Assembly (NCBI GenBank): GCA_023700885.1
Contig: JAMPYA010000034.1
Coordinates: 1 to 16,053, forward strand
Source: Flavobacteriaceae bacterium
GTDB lineage: Bacteria; Bacteroidota; Bacteroidia; Flavobacteriales; Flavobacteriaceae
Length of the DNA stretch: 16,053 nt
Direction of reading: 5' to 3'
Both the position numbers and the translations under genes were made by a program. The notes below the pieces were generated by a model. The model ran no database searches. It was given only the letters and a program-made list of their open reading frames with translations, and had not been told where the DNA came from. Numbering within the stretch: position 1 is the first letter of the stretch; every line of letters begins with the position of its first letter. Below are positions 6,814-13,840 of this stretch, piece after piece.

Positions 6814-7083
6814 ATGGCTAAAGAATCAATGAAAGCCCGTGAGGCTAAAAGACAAAAATTAGTAGCAAAATTTGCAGCTAAGAGAAAAGAATTGAAAGAA
6901 GCAGGAGATTACGCTGGTTTACAAAGTATTCCTAAAAATGCGTCTCCAGTTCGTTTGCACAATCGTTGTAAATTAACTGGTAGACCAAAAGGATATATGA
7001 GAACCTTTGGTATTTCTCGTGTAACATTCCGTGAAATGGCTAACCAAGGTTTAATACCTGGAGTTAGAAAAGCAAGTTGGTAA
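6814..7083 (+). CDS. rpsN: 30S ribosomal protein S14, long zinc-independent form
   Basis: S14 is a late-assembling 30S head protein. This is the long form of 89 residues rather than the roughly 61-residue zinc-ribbon form. Only one cysteine is present (Cys52), so the CxxC pairs of the zinc type are absent. Family marks are KNASPVRLHNRCKLTGRPKG (residues 41-60), YMRTFGISRVTFREMA and the end GLIPGVRKASW. It starts three bases after the rplE stop, with AAGGA just before the ATG. A 60-base gap with a hairpin follows before rpsH. Confidence 0.98.
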   Translation: MAKESMKAREAKRQKLVAKFAAKRKELKEAGDYAGLQSIPKNASPVRLHNRCKLTGRPKGYMRTFGISRVTFREMANQGLIPGVRKASW

Positions 7084-7091
7084 ATTATAAA

Positions 7092-7125
7092 TTGGTTTCA
7101 GGTTTAACTAAAAGTTAAAAACCAA
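7092..7125 (+). promoter_or_regulatory. Bulged hairpin in the rpsN-rpsH gap, candidate S8-responsive RNA
   Basis: Two perfect arms stack into one stem: TTGGTT (7092-7097) pairs with AACCAA (7120-7125), and TTTAAC (7103-7108) pairs with GTTAAA (7114-7119). This leaves a five-base bulge, TCAGG, on the 5' side and a five-base TAAAA loop. The stem ends 18 bases before the rpsH start. No T-run follows, so it is not an intrinsic terminator. S8 is the known autogenous repressor of the spc operon in E. coli, acting on an mRNA that mimics its 16S site. A role for this structure in S8 control is inferred from position only; an RNA-processing site is the main alternative. Confidence 0.42.
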
Positions 7126-7143
7126 AACCGCAAAATTAACTAT

Positions 7144-7542
7144 ATGAATACAGATCCAATAGCAGATTATTTAACAAGAATAAGAAACGCTGCAAGTGCG
7201 GGACATAGAGTAGTAGAGATTCCTTCTTCAAATTTGAAGAAAGAAATTACTAAAATATTGTTTGATCAAGGATATATTCTTAGCTATCAATTTAATGCAG
7301 ATACTGTTCAAGGTACCATTAAAATAGCTCTGAAATATGACAAATTGACCAAAGAGCCTGTAATTAAAAACATACAAAGAATCAGTACACCTGGTCTTCG
7401 TAAATATGCAAGTGCTACAGAAATGCCACGAGTTTTAAACGGACTTGGAATTGCGATAGTTTCTACCTCAAAAGGGGTAATGACTAACAAACGTGCTCGT
7501 CAAGAGAATATAGGTGGTGAAGTTTTATGTTTCGTTTATTAA
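7144..7542 (+). CDS. rpsH: 30S ribosomal protein S8
   Basis: S8 binds helix 21 of 16S rRNA in the 30S central domain and nucleates platform assembly; in E. coli it represses the spc operon by binding its mRNA. The 132 residues show MNTDPIADYLTRIRNA at the N-terminus, the IQRISTPGLRKYA segment (77-89) and the C-terminal RNA-binding signature GLGIAIVSTSKGVMTNKRAR (100-119) then QENIGGEVLCFVY. STSKG at 107-111 is the contact loop in the family. The 60-base gap upstream contains a bulged hairpin, unusual among the tightly packed neighbours. The minus-strand frame at 7308-7490 is a shadow. Confidence 0.99.
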   Translation: MNTDPIADYLTRIRNAASAGHRVVEIPSSNLKKEITKILFDQGYILSYQFNADTVQGTIKIALKYDKLTKEPVIKNIQRISTPGLRKYASATEMPRVLNGLGIAIVSTSKGVMTNKRARQENIGGEVLCFVY

Positions 7543-7559
7543 TATAAGAATTAGTAAAG

Positions 7560-8102
7560 ATGTCAAGAATAGGAAAAAACCCGATTAACATTGTAAACGG
7601 CGTAACCGTTGATCTTAAAGATAACGTAGTTACCGTTAAAGGGAAATTGGGAGAATTATCTCAAGAAATAAAAGATGTTACGGTTCATATGGAAGATGGA
7701 ATCATCACAGTTGAAAGACCGTCTGATTCTAAAGATCACCGTGCAAAACACGGTTTGTACAGAGCATTAATCAGTAACATGATTCAAGGAGTGTCAACTG
7801 GATTTACACTTAACTTAGAGTTAGTAGGTGTTGGTTACAGAGCAAGTAATCAAGGTCAAAGACTTGAGTTAGCTTTAGGTTTTTCTCACAATATTATTTT
7901 AGAGGTTGCCACAGAAGTAACTGTAGAAACGATAAGTGAGAAAGGAAAGAATCCAATCGTTAAATTAACTTCATATGATAAGCAATTATTAGGTCAGGTT
8001 GCGGCAAAAATCAGAGGATTCCGCCCACCAGAGCCTTATAAAGGAAAAGGAGTTAAATTTGTAGGAGAAGTATTAAGAAGAAAAGCAGGTAAATCTGCAT
8101 AA
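7560..8102 (+). CDS. rplF: 50S ribosomal protein L6
   Basis: L6 lies near the sarcin-ricin loop and the GTPase-associated region of the 50S subunit. The 180 residues comprise two tandem copies of the L6 fold. The protein begins MSRIGKNPINIVNGVTVDLK, has the linker SNMIQGVSTGFTLNLELVGV and YRASNQGQRLELALGFSH, and ends with IRGFRPPEPYKGKGVKFVGE near residues 151-170, the family signature, then VLRRKAGKSA. Length and start are standard. It follows rpsH after 17 bases. Confidence 0.98.
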   Translation: MSRIGKNPINIVNGVTVDLKDNVVTVKGKLGELSQEIKDVTVHMEDGIITVERPSDSKDHRAKHGLYRALISNMIQGVSTGFTLNLELVGVGYRASNQGQRLELALGFSHNIILEVATEVTVETISEKGKNPIVKLTSYDKQLLGQVAAKIRGFRPPEPYKGKGVKFVGEVLRRKAGKSA

Positions 8103-8113
8103 TTAATCGTATT

Positions 8114-8467
8114 ATGGCATTATCAAAGCTTGAAAGAAGACAACGAATTAAGCATAGAATCAGAAAAGTTATTTTTGGAACTGCTGAAAGTCCAAGACTA
8201 TCAGTTTTCAGAAGTAACAAAGAGATTTATGCTCAATTAATTGATGACAATTCTGGTAAAACAATTTTATCAGTATCATCAAGAGATAAAGAAATAGATG
8301 CAAAAGGAACTAAATTAGAACAAGCAGTAGCTGTTGGAAAAGCAGTAGCTGTGAAAGCAATTAACGCTGGAGTTTTAAATTGTTCTTTTGACAGAAATGG
8401 ATATTTGTATCACGGTAGAGTTAAAGCTTTAGCAGACGCTGCTAGAGAAGCTGGTTTAAAATTTTAA
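8114..8467 (+). CDS. rplR: 50S ribosomal protein L18
   Basis: L18 binds 5S rRNA together with L5 and L25-type proteins in the central protuberance. The 117 residues show the basic N-terminal tail (LSKLERRQRIKHRIRKVIFG), the PRLSVFRSNKEIYAQLIDDN core and VGKAVAVKAINAGV, followed by FDRNGYLYHGRVKALADAAR at the C-terminus, ending in EAGLKF. This is the family order and usual length. It starts 11 bases after rplF and stops six bases before rpsE. Confidence 0.98.
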   Translation: MALSKLERRQRIKHRIRKVIFGTAESPRLSVFRSNKEIYAQLIDDNSGKTILSVSSRDKEIDAKGTKLEQAVAVGKAVAVKAINAGVLNCSFDRNGYLYHGRVKALADAAREAGLKF

Positions 8468-8473
8468 GAAATT

Positions 8474-8998
8474 ATGTATCAAGAGTACAAAAACGTAGAA
8501 AGAGTAAAGCCTAGTGGATTAGAGCTTAAAGACCATTTAGTAGCTGTAAACAGAGTTACCAAAGTAACAAAAGGAGGTAGAACTTTCGGGTTCTCTGCAA
8601 TCGTTGTTGTTGGTGATGGTAACAATGTTGTTGGTCACGGACATGGAAAATCTAAAGATGTAGCTTCTGCAATTGCAAAAGCTATTGAAGATGCAAAAAA
8701 GAATTTAGTAAGAATTCCGATTATTGATAAATCAATACCTCACGAACAAAAAGGTAAATTTGGTGGAGCAAAAGTGTTTTTAAAACCTGCAGCTCATGGT
8801 ACTGGAGTTATCGCTGGTGGTGCTGTACGTGCCGTATTAGAATCTGTTGGTGTACATGACGTATTATCAAAATCACAAGGTTCATCTAATGCACACAACG
8901 TGGTAAAAGCAACTTTTGATGCTTTATTACAATTAAGAAGTGCGCATTCAGTTGCACAACAAAGAGGAATTTCTTTAGAAAAAGTTTTTAAAGGATAA
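8474..8998 (+). CDS. rpsE: 30S ribosomal protein S5
   Basis: S5 takes part in translational accuracy and, with S3 and S4, surrounds the mRNA entry channel. The 174 residues hold the double-stranded-RNA-binding-like N-terminal domain with NRVTKVTKGGRTFGFSAIVV (residues 26-45) and GDGNNVVGHGHGKSKDVASA, then the C-terminal domain with KPAAHGTGVIAGGAVRAVLE (104-123), GVHDVLSKSQGSSNAHNVVK and ATFDALLQL. The MYQEYKNVERVKPSGLELKD start region resembles other Bacteroidota S5 proteins. rpmD follows after 13 bases. Confidence 0.98.
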   Translation: MYQEYKNVERVKPSGLELKDHLVAVNRVTKVTKGGRTFGFSAIVVVGDGNNVVGHGHGKSKDVASAIAKAIEDAKKNLVRIPIIDKSIPHEQKGKFGGAKVFLKPAAHGTGVIAGGAVRAVLESVGVHDVLSKSQGSSNAHNVVKATFDALLQLRSAHSVAQQRGISLEKVFKG

Positions 8999-9011
8999 AA
9001 TCAATTATACG

Positions 9012-9191
9012 ATGGCAAAAATACAAGTAACACAAGTAAAGAGTAAAATCAATTGTCCAAAAAGACAAAAATTGACTTTAGAGGCGTTGGGCTTACGTAA
9101 GATTGATCAAACGGTGGAGCACGAAGCAACTTCATCAATCCTCGGAATGGTAAATAAGGTTCAACATTTAGTTTCTGTTAAGGAAATATAA
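9012..9191 (+). CDS. rpmD: 50S ribosomal protein L30
   Basis: This short gene was read directly: ATG at 9012 and TAA at 9189-9191 encode 59 residues. L30 is a small 50S protein binding 23S rRNA domains II and V. The translation begins MAKIQVTQVKSKINCPKRQK and continues LTLEALGLRKIDQTVEHEAT, matching the family pattern of a first beta strand, LxALGLRKI, and the V-x-H turn; it ends GMVNKVQHLVSVKEI, as in L30 (MIxKVxHLVxVEE). It sits between rpsE and rplO, the standard spc position, with 13- and 11-base gaps. L30 is missing in some bacteria, so its retention is informative. Confidence 0.96.
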   Translation: MAKIQVTQVKSKINCPKRQKLTLEALGLRKIDQTVEHEATSSILGMVNKVQHLVSVKEI

Positions 9192-9202
9192 AAATATTCG
9201 AT

Positions 9203-9655
9203 ATGAATTTAAGTAACTTACAACCAGCAGAGGGATCTGTTAAAAAGGAAAAGAAAAGACTTGGAAGAGGTCAAGGGTCTGGTAAAGGTGGTACTGCCAC
9301 TAAAGGACACAAAGGACAAAAAGCTCGTTCAGGTTATTCTAGAAAAGTAGGATTTGAAGGAGGTCAAATGCCACTTCAAAGACGCGTACCTAAATTTGGT
9401 TTTACCAACATTAACCGTAAGGATTATGTAGGTATCAATTTAGATAAGATTCAAGAATTAGTAGATAATGGAGTAATCACCGATCAACTAAATTTTGAAA
9501 CGATGTTAGAATATCGTTTAGCGACGAAAAATGATTTAGTTAAAATTTTAGGAAGAGGAGAGTTAAAAGCTAAACTAAAAGTATCTGGCCACAAATTCAC
9601 AGCAACTGCTAAAGCTGCTATTGAAGCTGCTGGTGGAGAAGTAGTAACCCTATAA
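9203..9655 (+). CDS. rplO: 50S ribosomal protein L15
   Basis: L15 is a late-assembly 50S protein with a long glycine- and lysine-rich N-terminal extension threading through 23S rRNA. The 150 residues begin MNLSNLQPAEGS, then the hallmark KRLGRGQGSGKGGTATKGHK (residues 19-38), GQKARSGYSRKVGFEGGQMP and LQRRVPKFGFTN. The C-terminal globular domain includes VKILGRGELKAKLKVSGHKF and TATAKAAIEAAGGEV. It lies directly before secY with a 13-base gap, as in most bacteria. Confidence 0.98.
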   Translation: MNLSNLQPAEGSVKKEKKRLGRGQGSGKGGTATKGHKGQKARSGYSRKVGFEGGQMPLQRRVPKFGFTNINRKDYVGINLDKIQELVDNGVITDQLNFETMLEYRLATKNDLVKILGRGELKAKLKVSGHKFTATAKAAIEAAGGEVVTL

Positions 9656-9668
9656 GCTCAAAAACTGA

Positions 9669-11006
9669 ATGAAAAATTTTATCAAAACCATACAAGATAT
9701 TTGGAAAATAGAAGAGCTTAGAAATAAGCTTCTTCTTACCATTGGTTTTATGGTAGTGTATAGATTTGCAGCGCAAATCCCACTTCCAGGAATAGATCCT
9801 GCCCAATTATCAGAATTATCAAATAAAGCAAGTGGCGGTGGTCTGTTAGATATTTTAAATATGTTTACAGGAGGCGCCTTTGCAAGTGCATCATTTATGG
9901 CACTTGGTATTATGCCTTATATTTCAGCTTCGATTGTAGTTCAATTAATGGGAATAGCAATTCCTTATTTGCAAAAATTACAAAAGGAAGGAGAAAGCGG
10001 TAGAAAAAAAATTAATCAAATTACCCGTTGGCTAACAATTGCAATTACGATGGTTCAAGGACCTGCGTATATTGCTAGTTTACCAAGTTTAGGAATCCCA
10101 CAGAGTGCCTTTTTATTAGGATCTGGGCCATTATTTTGGTTTTCATCAATGATATTGTTAACTACAGGAACTGTATTTGCAATGTGGTTAGGTGAAAAAA
10201 TTACTGATAAAGGTATTGGAAATGGTATTTCTTTATTAATTATGGTGGGTATTATTGCTCGTTTTCCAAGTGCGTTTGTTCAGGAATTTACCTCAAGAGT
10301 AACACAATCTAATGGTGGTGCCATTATGGTATTATTAGAAGTAATCATATGGTTTGTTGTAATTCTCTTATCAATTTTATTAGTTACGGCTGTTAGAAAA
10401 ATTCCTGTACAATATGCAAGAAGAACAGTTGCCGGTAATATTAAAGATATCGCAGGAGCAAGACAATATGTACCATTAAAATTGAATTCATCTGGAGTAA
10501 TGCCAATCATATTTGCACAAGCAATTATGTTTGTACCTGCTGCATTAGTAAGTGCATCATCTGAAACTGTTGGAGCTATTGCTCAAAGTTTTGTTGATAT
10601 TAACGGATTAGGTTATAATTTACTATTTGCTTCTTTAATCATTATTTTCAGTTATTTTTATACAGCAATTTCTATACCTACAAATAAAATGGCCGATGAT
10701 TTAAAAAGAAGCGGTGGTTTTATTCCTGGTATTAGACCCGGAAAAGAAACAGGAGATAAATTAGATGAAATTTTATCTAAGATTACGTTACCTGGATCTG
10801 TGTTTTTAGCAATTATTGCTATATTCCCAGTTTTTGTTGTTAAATTTGGAGTTCAACAATCATGGGCATTATTTTATGGAGGAACTTCACTACTTATTTT
10901 AGTAGGAACTGCAATAGATACTATTCAACAAATAAATTCACATTTGTTAAATCGTCATTATGATGGTTTAATGAAAACGGGTACTAAACGTAAAAACGTA
11001 GCATAA
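9669..11006 (+). CDS. secY: Protein translocase subunit SecY
   Basis: SecY is the pore-forming subunit of the inner-membrane Sec translocon that exports or inserts nascent proteins with SecE, SecG and SecA or the ribosome. The 445 residues are normal for the family. Ten hydrophobic segments are visible by eye, starting with KLLLTIGFMVVYRFAAQIPL. The plug region follows (GGGLLDILNMFTGGAFASAS), then TM2b with LGIMPYISASIVVQL. Later marks are GIGNGISLLIMVGIIA, the cytosolic loop VRKIPVQYARRTVAGN, the LKLNSSGVMPIIFAQ segment, and the conserved C5 loop with DDLKRSGGFIPGIRPGKET, which contacts SecA and the ribosome. The tail is basic. infA begins two bases after the stop. Minus-strand frames at 9618-9806 and 10280-10510 are shadows. 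Confidence 0.99.
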   Translation: MKNFIKTIQDIWKIEELRNKLLLTIGFMVVYRFAAQIPLPGIDPAQLSELSNKASGGGLLDILNMFTGGAFASASFMALGIMPYISASIVVQLMGIAIPYLQKLQKEGESGRKKINQITRWLTIAITMVQGPAYIASLPSLGIPQSAFLLGSGPLFWFSSMILLTTGTVFAMWLGEKITDKGIGNGISLLIMVGIIARFPSAFVQEFTSRVTQSNGGAIMVLLEVIIWFVVILLSILLVTAVRKIPVQYARRTVAGNIKDIAGARQYVPLKLNSSGVMPIIFAQAIMFVPAALVSASSETVGAIAQSFVDINGLGYNLLFASLIIIFSYFYTAISIPTNKMADDLKRSGGFIPGIRPGKETGDKLDEILSKITLPGSVFLAIIAIFPVFVVKFGVQQSWALFYGGTSLLILVGTAIDTIQQINSHLLNRHYDGLMKTGTKRKNVA

Positions 11007-11008
11007 AT

Positions 11009-11224
11009 ATGGCTAAACAAGCAGCAATACAACAAGATGGAACTATTACAGAAGCATTGTCTAATGCAATGTTCCGAGTTGAGCTTGAAAATGGACATAT
11101 TGTAACGGCACATATTTCTGGTAAAATGCGTATGCATTATATCAAATTATTACCAGGTGATAAAGTGAAATTAGAAATGAGCCCTTACGATTTAACAAAG
11201 GCTAGAATTACTTACAGATATTAA
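11009..11224 (+). CDS. infA: Translation initiation factor IF-1
   Basis: IF-1 is a single OB-fold protein that occupies the ribosomal A site during initiation and aids IF-2 and IF-3. The 71 residues fit the family (about 72). Visible marks are GTITEALSNAMFRVELENGH (residues 11-30), VTAHISGKMRMHYIKLLPGD and KVKLEMSPYDLTKARITYRY at the end. The start is two bases after secY, suggesting coupled translation. Unlike many bacteria, no adk or map gene lies between secY and infA. Confidence 0.98.
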   Translation: MAKQAAIQQDGTITEALSNAMFRVELENGHIVTAHISGKMRMHYIKLLPGDKVKLEMSPYDLTKARITYRY

Positions 11225-11234
11225 AGACAAAACG

Positions 11235-11351
11235 ATGAAAGTTAGAACATCAGTAAAAAAAAGAAGTGCCGAGTGCAAGATTGTACGTAGAAAAGGCAGA
11301 TTATATGTAATCAATAAAAAGAATCCTAGATTTAAACAAAGACAAGGATAA
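11235..11351 (+). CDS. rpmJ: 50S ribosomal protein L36, zinc-independent form
   Basis: This gene was read directly: ATG at 11235, TAA at 11349-11351, 38 residues. L36 is the smallest 50S protein and binds 23S rRNA late in assembly. The translation starts MKVRTSVKKRSAECKIVRRK and ends GRLYVINKKNPRFKQRQG. The zinc-ribbon form of L36 has three cysteines and one histidine; here only Cys14 is present, so this is the C-minus type. Its GRLYVI-NPRFKQRQG half resembles the zinc-free E. coli paralogue (YkgO). It is placed between infA and rpsM, the usual site, and ends two bases before rpsM. Confidence 0.96.
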   Translation: MKVRTSVKKRSAECKIVRRKGRLYVINKKNPRFKQRQG

Positions 11352-11353
11352 TT

Positions 11354-11728
11354 ATGGCAAGAATAGCAGGTATTGACATCCCAAAAAACAAAAGAGGGGT
11401 AATTGCTTTGACCTATATTTATGGTATTGGCAGTAGCAGAGCTAAAGAAATTTTAGCTGCTGCAAAAGTAGACGAAAACACTAAAGTAACAGATTGGACT
11501 GATGATGAAATTGGACATATCCGTGAACAAGTTGGTGTTTACACCATTGAAGGTGAATTACGTTCAGAAGTTCAATTAAGCATTAAGCGTTTAATGGACA
11601 TTGGATGCTACCGTGGAATTAGACATAGATCTGGTTTACCGTTAAGAGGTCAGAGTACGAAAAATAACTCTAGAACTAGAAAAGGTAAGAGAAGAACTGT
11701 GGCTAATAAGAAGAAAGCAACTAAATAA
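11354..11728 (+). CDS. rpsM: 30S ribosomal protein S13
   Basis: S13 is in the 30S head, pairs with S19, forms intersubunit bridges and contacts the P-site tRNA with its basic tail. The 124 residues start MARIAGIDIPKNKRGVIALT, include the helix-hairpin-helix region YIYGIGSSRAKEILAAAKVD, and end with CYRGIRHRSGLPLRGQSTKN, SRTRKGKRRTVANKKK. Length and motifs are normal. The ATG lies two bases after rpmJ, with AAGGA at the end of rpmJ providing a possible Shine-Dalgarno. It opens the alpha-type block without a visible own promoter. Confidence 0.98.
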   Translation: MARIAGIDIPKNKRGVIALTYIYGIGSSRAKEILAAAKVDENTKVTDWTDDEIGHIREQVGVYTIEGELRSEVQLSIKRLMDIGCYRGIRHRSGLPLRGQSTKNNSRTRKGKRRTVANKKKATK

Positions 11729-11742
11729 TAAGTAGAAATAAA

Positions 11743-12126
11743 ATGGCAAAGACAACATCAAAAAAGAGAAAAGTTATTATTGAGGCTACTGGTGAAGCAC
11801 ATATCTCAGCATCTTTTAATAATATCATTATTTCTCTTACCAATAAAAAGGGAGATGTAATTTCATGGTCATCTGCTGGTAAAATGGGTTTCAGAGGCTC
11901 TAAAAAGAATACTCCTTACGCTGCACAAGTAGCTGCAGAAGAGTGTACTAAAGTAGCCTTTGAAGCAGGTTTACGTAAAGTTAAAGTTTATGTAAAAGGT
12001 CCAGGAAACGGTAGAGAATCTGCAATTAGATCAATCCATAATGGCGGTATTGAGGTAACAGAAATCATTGACGTTACTCCACTTCCACATAATGGATGTA
12101 GACCTCCTAAAAGAAGAAGAATTTAA
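11743..12126 (+). CDS. rpsK: 30S ribosomal protein S11
   Basis: S11 lies on the 30S platform near the E site and the Shine-Dalgarno helix. The 127 residues have a basic N-terminus (MAKTTSKKRKVIIEATGEAH), the core SASFNNIIISLTNKKGDVIS and WSSAGKMGFRGSKKNTPYAA, then VKGPGNGRESAIRSIHNGGI and the end VTPLPHNGCRPPKRRRI. The conserved Asn-Gly in PHNGC is the site that becomes isoaspartate in E. coli S11. The stop is doubled (TAA TAA, 12124-12129). A 93-base gap with a hairpin follows before rpsD. Confidence 0.98.
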   Translation: MAKTTSKKRKVIIEATGEAHISASFNNIIISLTNKKGDVISWSSAGKMGFRGSKKNTPYAAQVAAEECTKVAFEAGLRKVKVYVKGPGNGRESAIRSIHNGGIEVTEIIDVTPLPHNGCRPPKRRRI

Positions 12127-12150
12127 TAAATAAAATAAGTTTAATTTTTA

Positions 12151-12201
12151 GAAAGGAATTCGATTATCGAAGGATTTAAGCCTGAATTCATAATCCCTTT
12201 C
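12151..12201 (+). promoter_or_regulatory. Structured leader before rpsD, candidate S4-responsive RNA
   Basis: The 93-base rpsK-rpsD gap holds a long hairpin. GAAAGG (12151-12156) pairs with CCTTTC (12196-12201), and GATTAT (12162-12167) pairs with ATAATC (12190-12195). This gives 12 pairs interrupted by a five-base 5' bulge (AATTC). An inner stem can form from GA (12169-12170) with TC (12188-12189) and AGG (12171-12173) with CCT (12181-12183). The palindrome GAATTC occurs twice (12156-12161 and 12184-12189), so a competing helix is possible. The 3' arm ends 18 bases before the rpsD start; no T-tract follows. S4 represses its own synthesis through leader RNA in E. coli and Bacillus, so S4 control is a reasonable inference, not shown. 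Confidence 0.5.
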
Positions 12202-12219
12202 AAATAAAAAAATGTAAAA

Positions 12220-12825
12220 ATGGCAAGATATAGAGGTCCACAAACAAAAATTGCTCGTAAGTTCGGAGAGGCTATTTTCGGTGAAGATAAATCATTCGAA
12301 AAAAGAAATTACCCTCCAGGACAACATGGTAACTCAAGAAGAAGAGGAAAAAAATCTGAATATGCAGTTCAGTTACAAGAAAAACAAAAAGCTAAATATA
12401 CTTACGGTATTTTAGAAAGACAATTCCGTAACATCTTTGAAAAAGCTTCGGCAAGTAGAGGAATTACAGGTGAAGTATTATTACAATTATGTGAATCTCG
12501 TTTAGACAATGTTGTGTATCGTATGGGAGTATCTCCATCACGTAGAGCAGCACGCCAAATGGTTAATCATAGACATATTACTGTAAATGGTGAGGTTGTT
12601 AATATTCCATCTTATATTTTGAAAAAAGGAGATGTTGTTGCAATTAGAGAGAAGTCAAAATCACTAGAAGTTATTGAAAACGCATTAGCAAACAGAAACA
12701 ATGTTTACGAATGGTTAACTTGGAATGATGAAACTAAGCAAGGAACTTTTGTAAAAGCTCCAGAAAGAGTTCAAATTCCTGAAAATATCAATGAACAATT
12801 AATCGTAGAGTTATACTCTAAATAA
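12220..12825 (+). CDS. rpsD: 30S ribosomal protein S4, cysteine-free form
   Basis: S4 nucleates 30S assembly by binding the five-way junction of 16S rRNA, influences accuracy and lines the mRNA entry channel. The 201 residues start MARYRGPQTKIARKFGEAIF, followed by KRNYPPGQHGNSRRRGKKSE, then the helical domain with KQKAKYTYGILERQFRN. The S4 RNA-binding domain is at about residues 91-155 (ESRLDNVVYRMGVSPSRRAA then RQMVNHRHITVNGEVVNIPS). The N-terminal cysteine cluster of zinc-binding S4 proteins is absent. The gene is preceded by the largest gap in the ribosomal run with a stable hairpin. rpoA follows after 22 bases. Confidence 0.98.
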   Translation: MARYRGPQTKIARKFGEAIFGEDKSFEKRNYPPGQHGNSRRRGKKSEYAVQLQEKQKAKYTYGILERQFRNIFEKASASRGITGEVLLQLCESRLDNVVYRMGVSPSRRAARQMVNHRHITVNGEVVNIPSYILKKGDVVAIREKSKSLEVIENALANRNNVYEWLTWNDETKQGTFVKAPERVQIPENINEQLIVELYSK

Positions 12826-12847
12826 TAACTAAGACACCAGTTAAACT

Positions 12848-13840
12848 ATGGCAATTTTAAATTTTCAAAAGCCCGATAAAGTTATCATGATTAAATCTAC
12901 CGATTTTGAAGGTAGATTCGAATTCAGACCGTTAGAACCAGGTTATGGTTTAACAATCGGTAACGCTTTAAGAAGAGTATTGTTATCTTCACTAGAAGGA
13001 TATGCCATTACATCGATAAGAATTAACGGTGTAGAGCATGAATTTTCTACCATTAGTGGTGTTGTTGAAGATGTTACGGAGATGATCCTCAATTTAAAGC
13101 AAGTTCGCTTAAAAAAACAAATTGAAGATACAGATCGCGAAACAGTTTCAATATCACTTTCTGGAAAAGAGCAAATTACTGCTGGTGATTTCCAAAAATA
13201 TATTTCAGGTTTTCAAGTGTTAAATCCAGATTTAGTTATCTGTAATCTTGAAAAATCGGTGAAATTAGAGATGGAGATGACTATTGAAAAAGGTAGAGGA
13301 TTTGTTCCTGCTGAAGAAAATAAAAAGTCTGGTATGCCAATGGGCACTATTTTTACCGACTCTATTTTTACTCCAATCAAAAATGTAAAATTTGCTATTG
13401 AGGATTTTCGTGTAGAACAAAAAACTGACTACGAAAAATTAGTTTTAGATATTGTTACTAACGGATCAATCAGTCCTCAAGATGCTTTAACTGAAGCAGC
13501 AAAAATTTTAATTCATCACTTTATGTTGTTCTCTGATGAGCGTATTACATTAGAGTCTGAAGTAATTGCTCAAACTGAAGCTTATGATGAAGAATCATTA
13601 CACATGCGTCAGTTATTAAAAACTAAATTAGTGGATATGGATTTATCTGTAAGAGCACTAAATTGTTTAAAAGCAGCTGAAGTTGAAACATTAGGAGACT
13701 TAGTATCATTTAATAAAAACGACTTAATGAAGTTCCGTAATTTTGGAAAAAAATCATTGACCGAGTTAGATGAATTAGTTTATGGTAAAGGTCTACACTT
13801 TGGAATGGATTTAAGTAAGTATAAATTGGATAAAGATTAA
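12848..13840 (+). CDS. rpoA: DNA-directed RNA polymerase alpha subunit
   Basis: The alpha subunit dimer scaffolds RNA polymerase assembly, and its C-terminal domain contacts upstream DNA and activators. The 330 residues contain the N-terminal domain with FEGRFEFRPLEPGYGLTIGN (residues 20-39), ALRRVLLSSLEGYAITSIRI, then the insert domain with GRGFVPAEENK, and the dimer-closing NGSISPQDALTEAAKILIHH. After a linker the C-terminal domain shows LSVRALNCLKAAEVETLGDL and FRNFGKKSLTELDELVYGKG. Arg269 and Asn272 match the UP-element-binding Arg265 and Asn268 of E. coli, and GKKS (300-303) is intact. DNA contact by the C-terminal domain should therefore be possible. It sits between rpsD and rplQ, as in most bacteria. 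Confidence 0.99.
   Translation: MAILNFQKPDKVIMIKSTDFEGRFEFRPLEPGYGLTIGNALRRVLLSSLEGYAITSIRINGVEHEFSTISGVVEDVTEMILNLKQVRLKKQIEDTDRETVSISLSGKEQITAGDFQKYISGFQVLNPDLVICNLEKSVKLEMEMTIEKGRGFVPAEENKKSGMPMGTIFTDSIFTPIKNVKFAIEDFRVEQKTDYEKLVLDIVTNGSISPQDALTEAAKILIHHFMLFSDERITLESEVIAQTEAYDEESLHMRQLLKTKLVDMDLSVRALNCLKAAEVETLGDLVSFNKNDLMKFRNFGKKSLTELDELVYGKGLHFGMDLSKYKLDKD

Noticed and set aside
9618..9806. Minus-strand open frames at 7308-7490, 9618-9806, 10280-10510 and 15197-15388
   Set aside because: Each lies antisense to a conserved gene (rpsH, rplO-secY, secY, carA), with no promoter, start context or recognisable domain.
12136..12143. TAAGTTTA as an internal promoter element before rpsD
   Set aside because: It differs from TAnnTTTG at the last base, no -33 element is evident, and similar near matches are frequent in AT-rich DNA.
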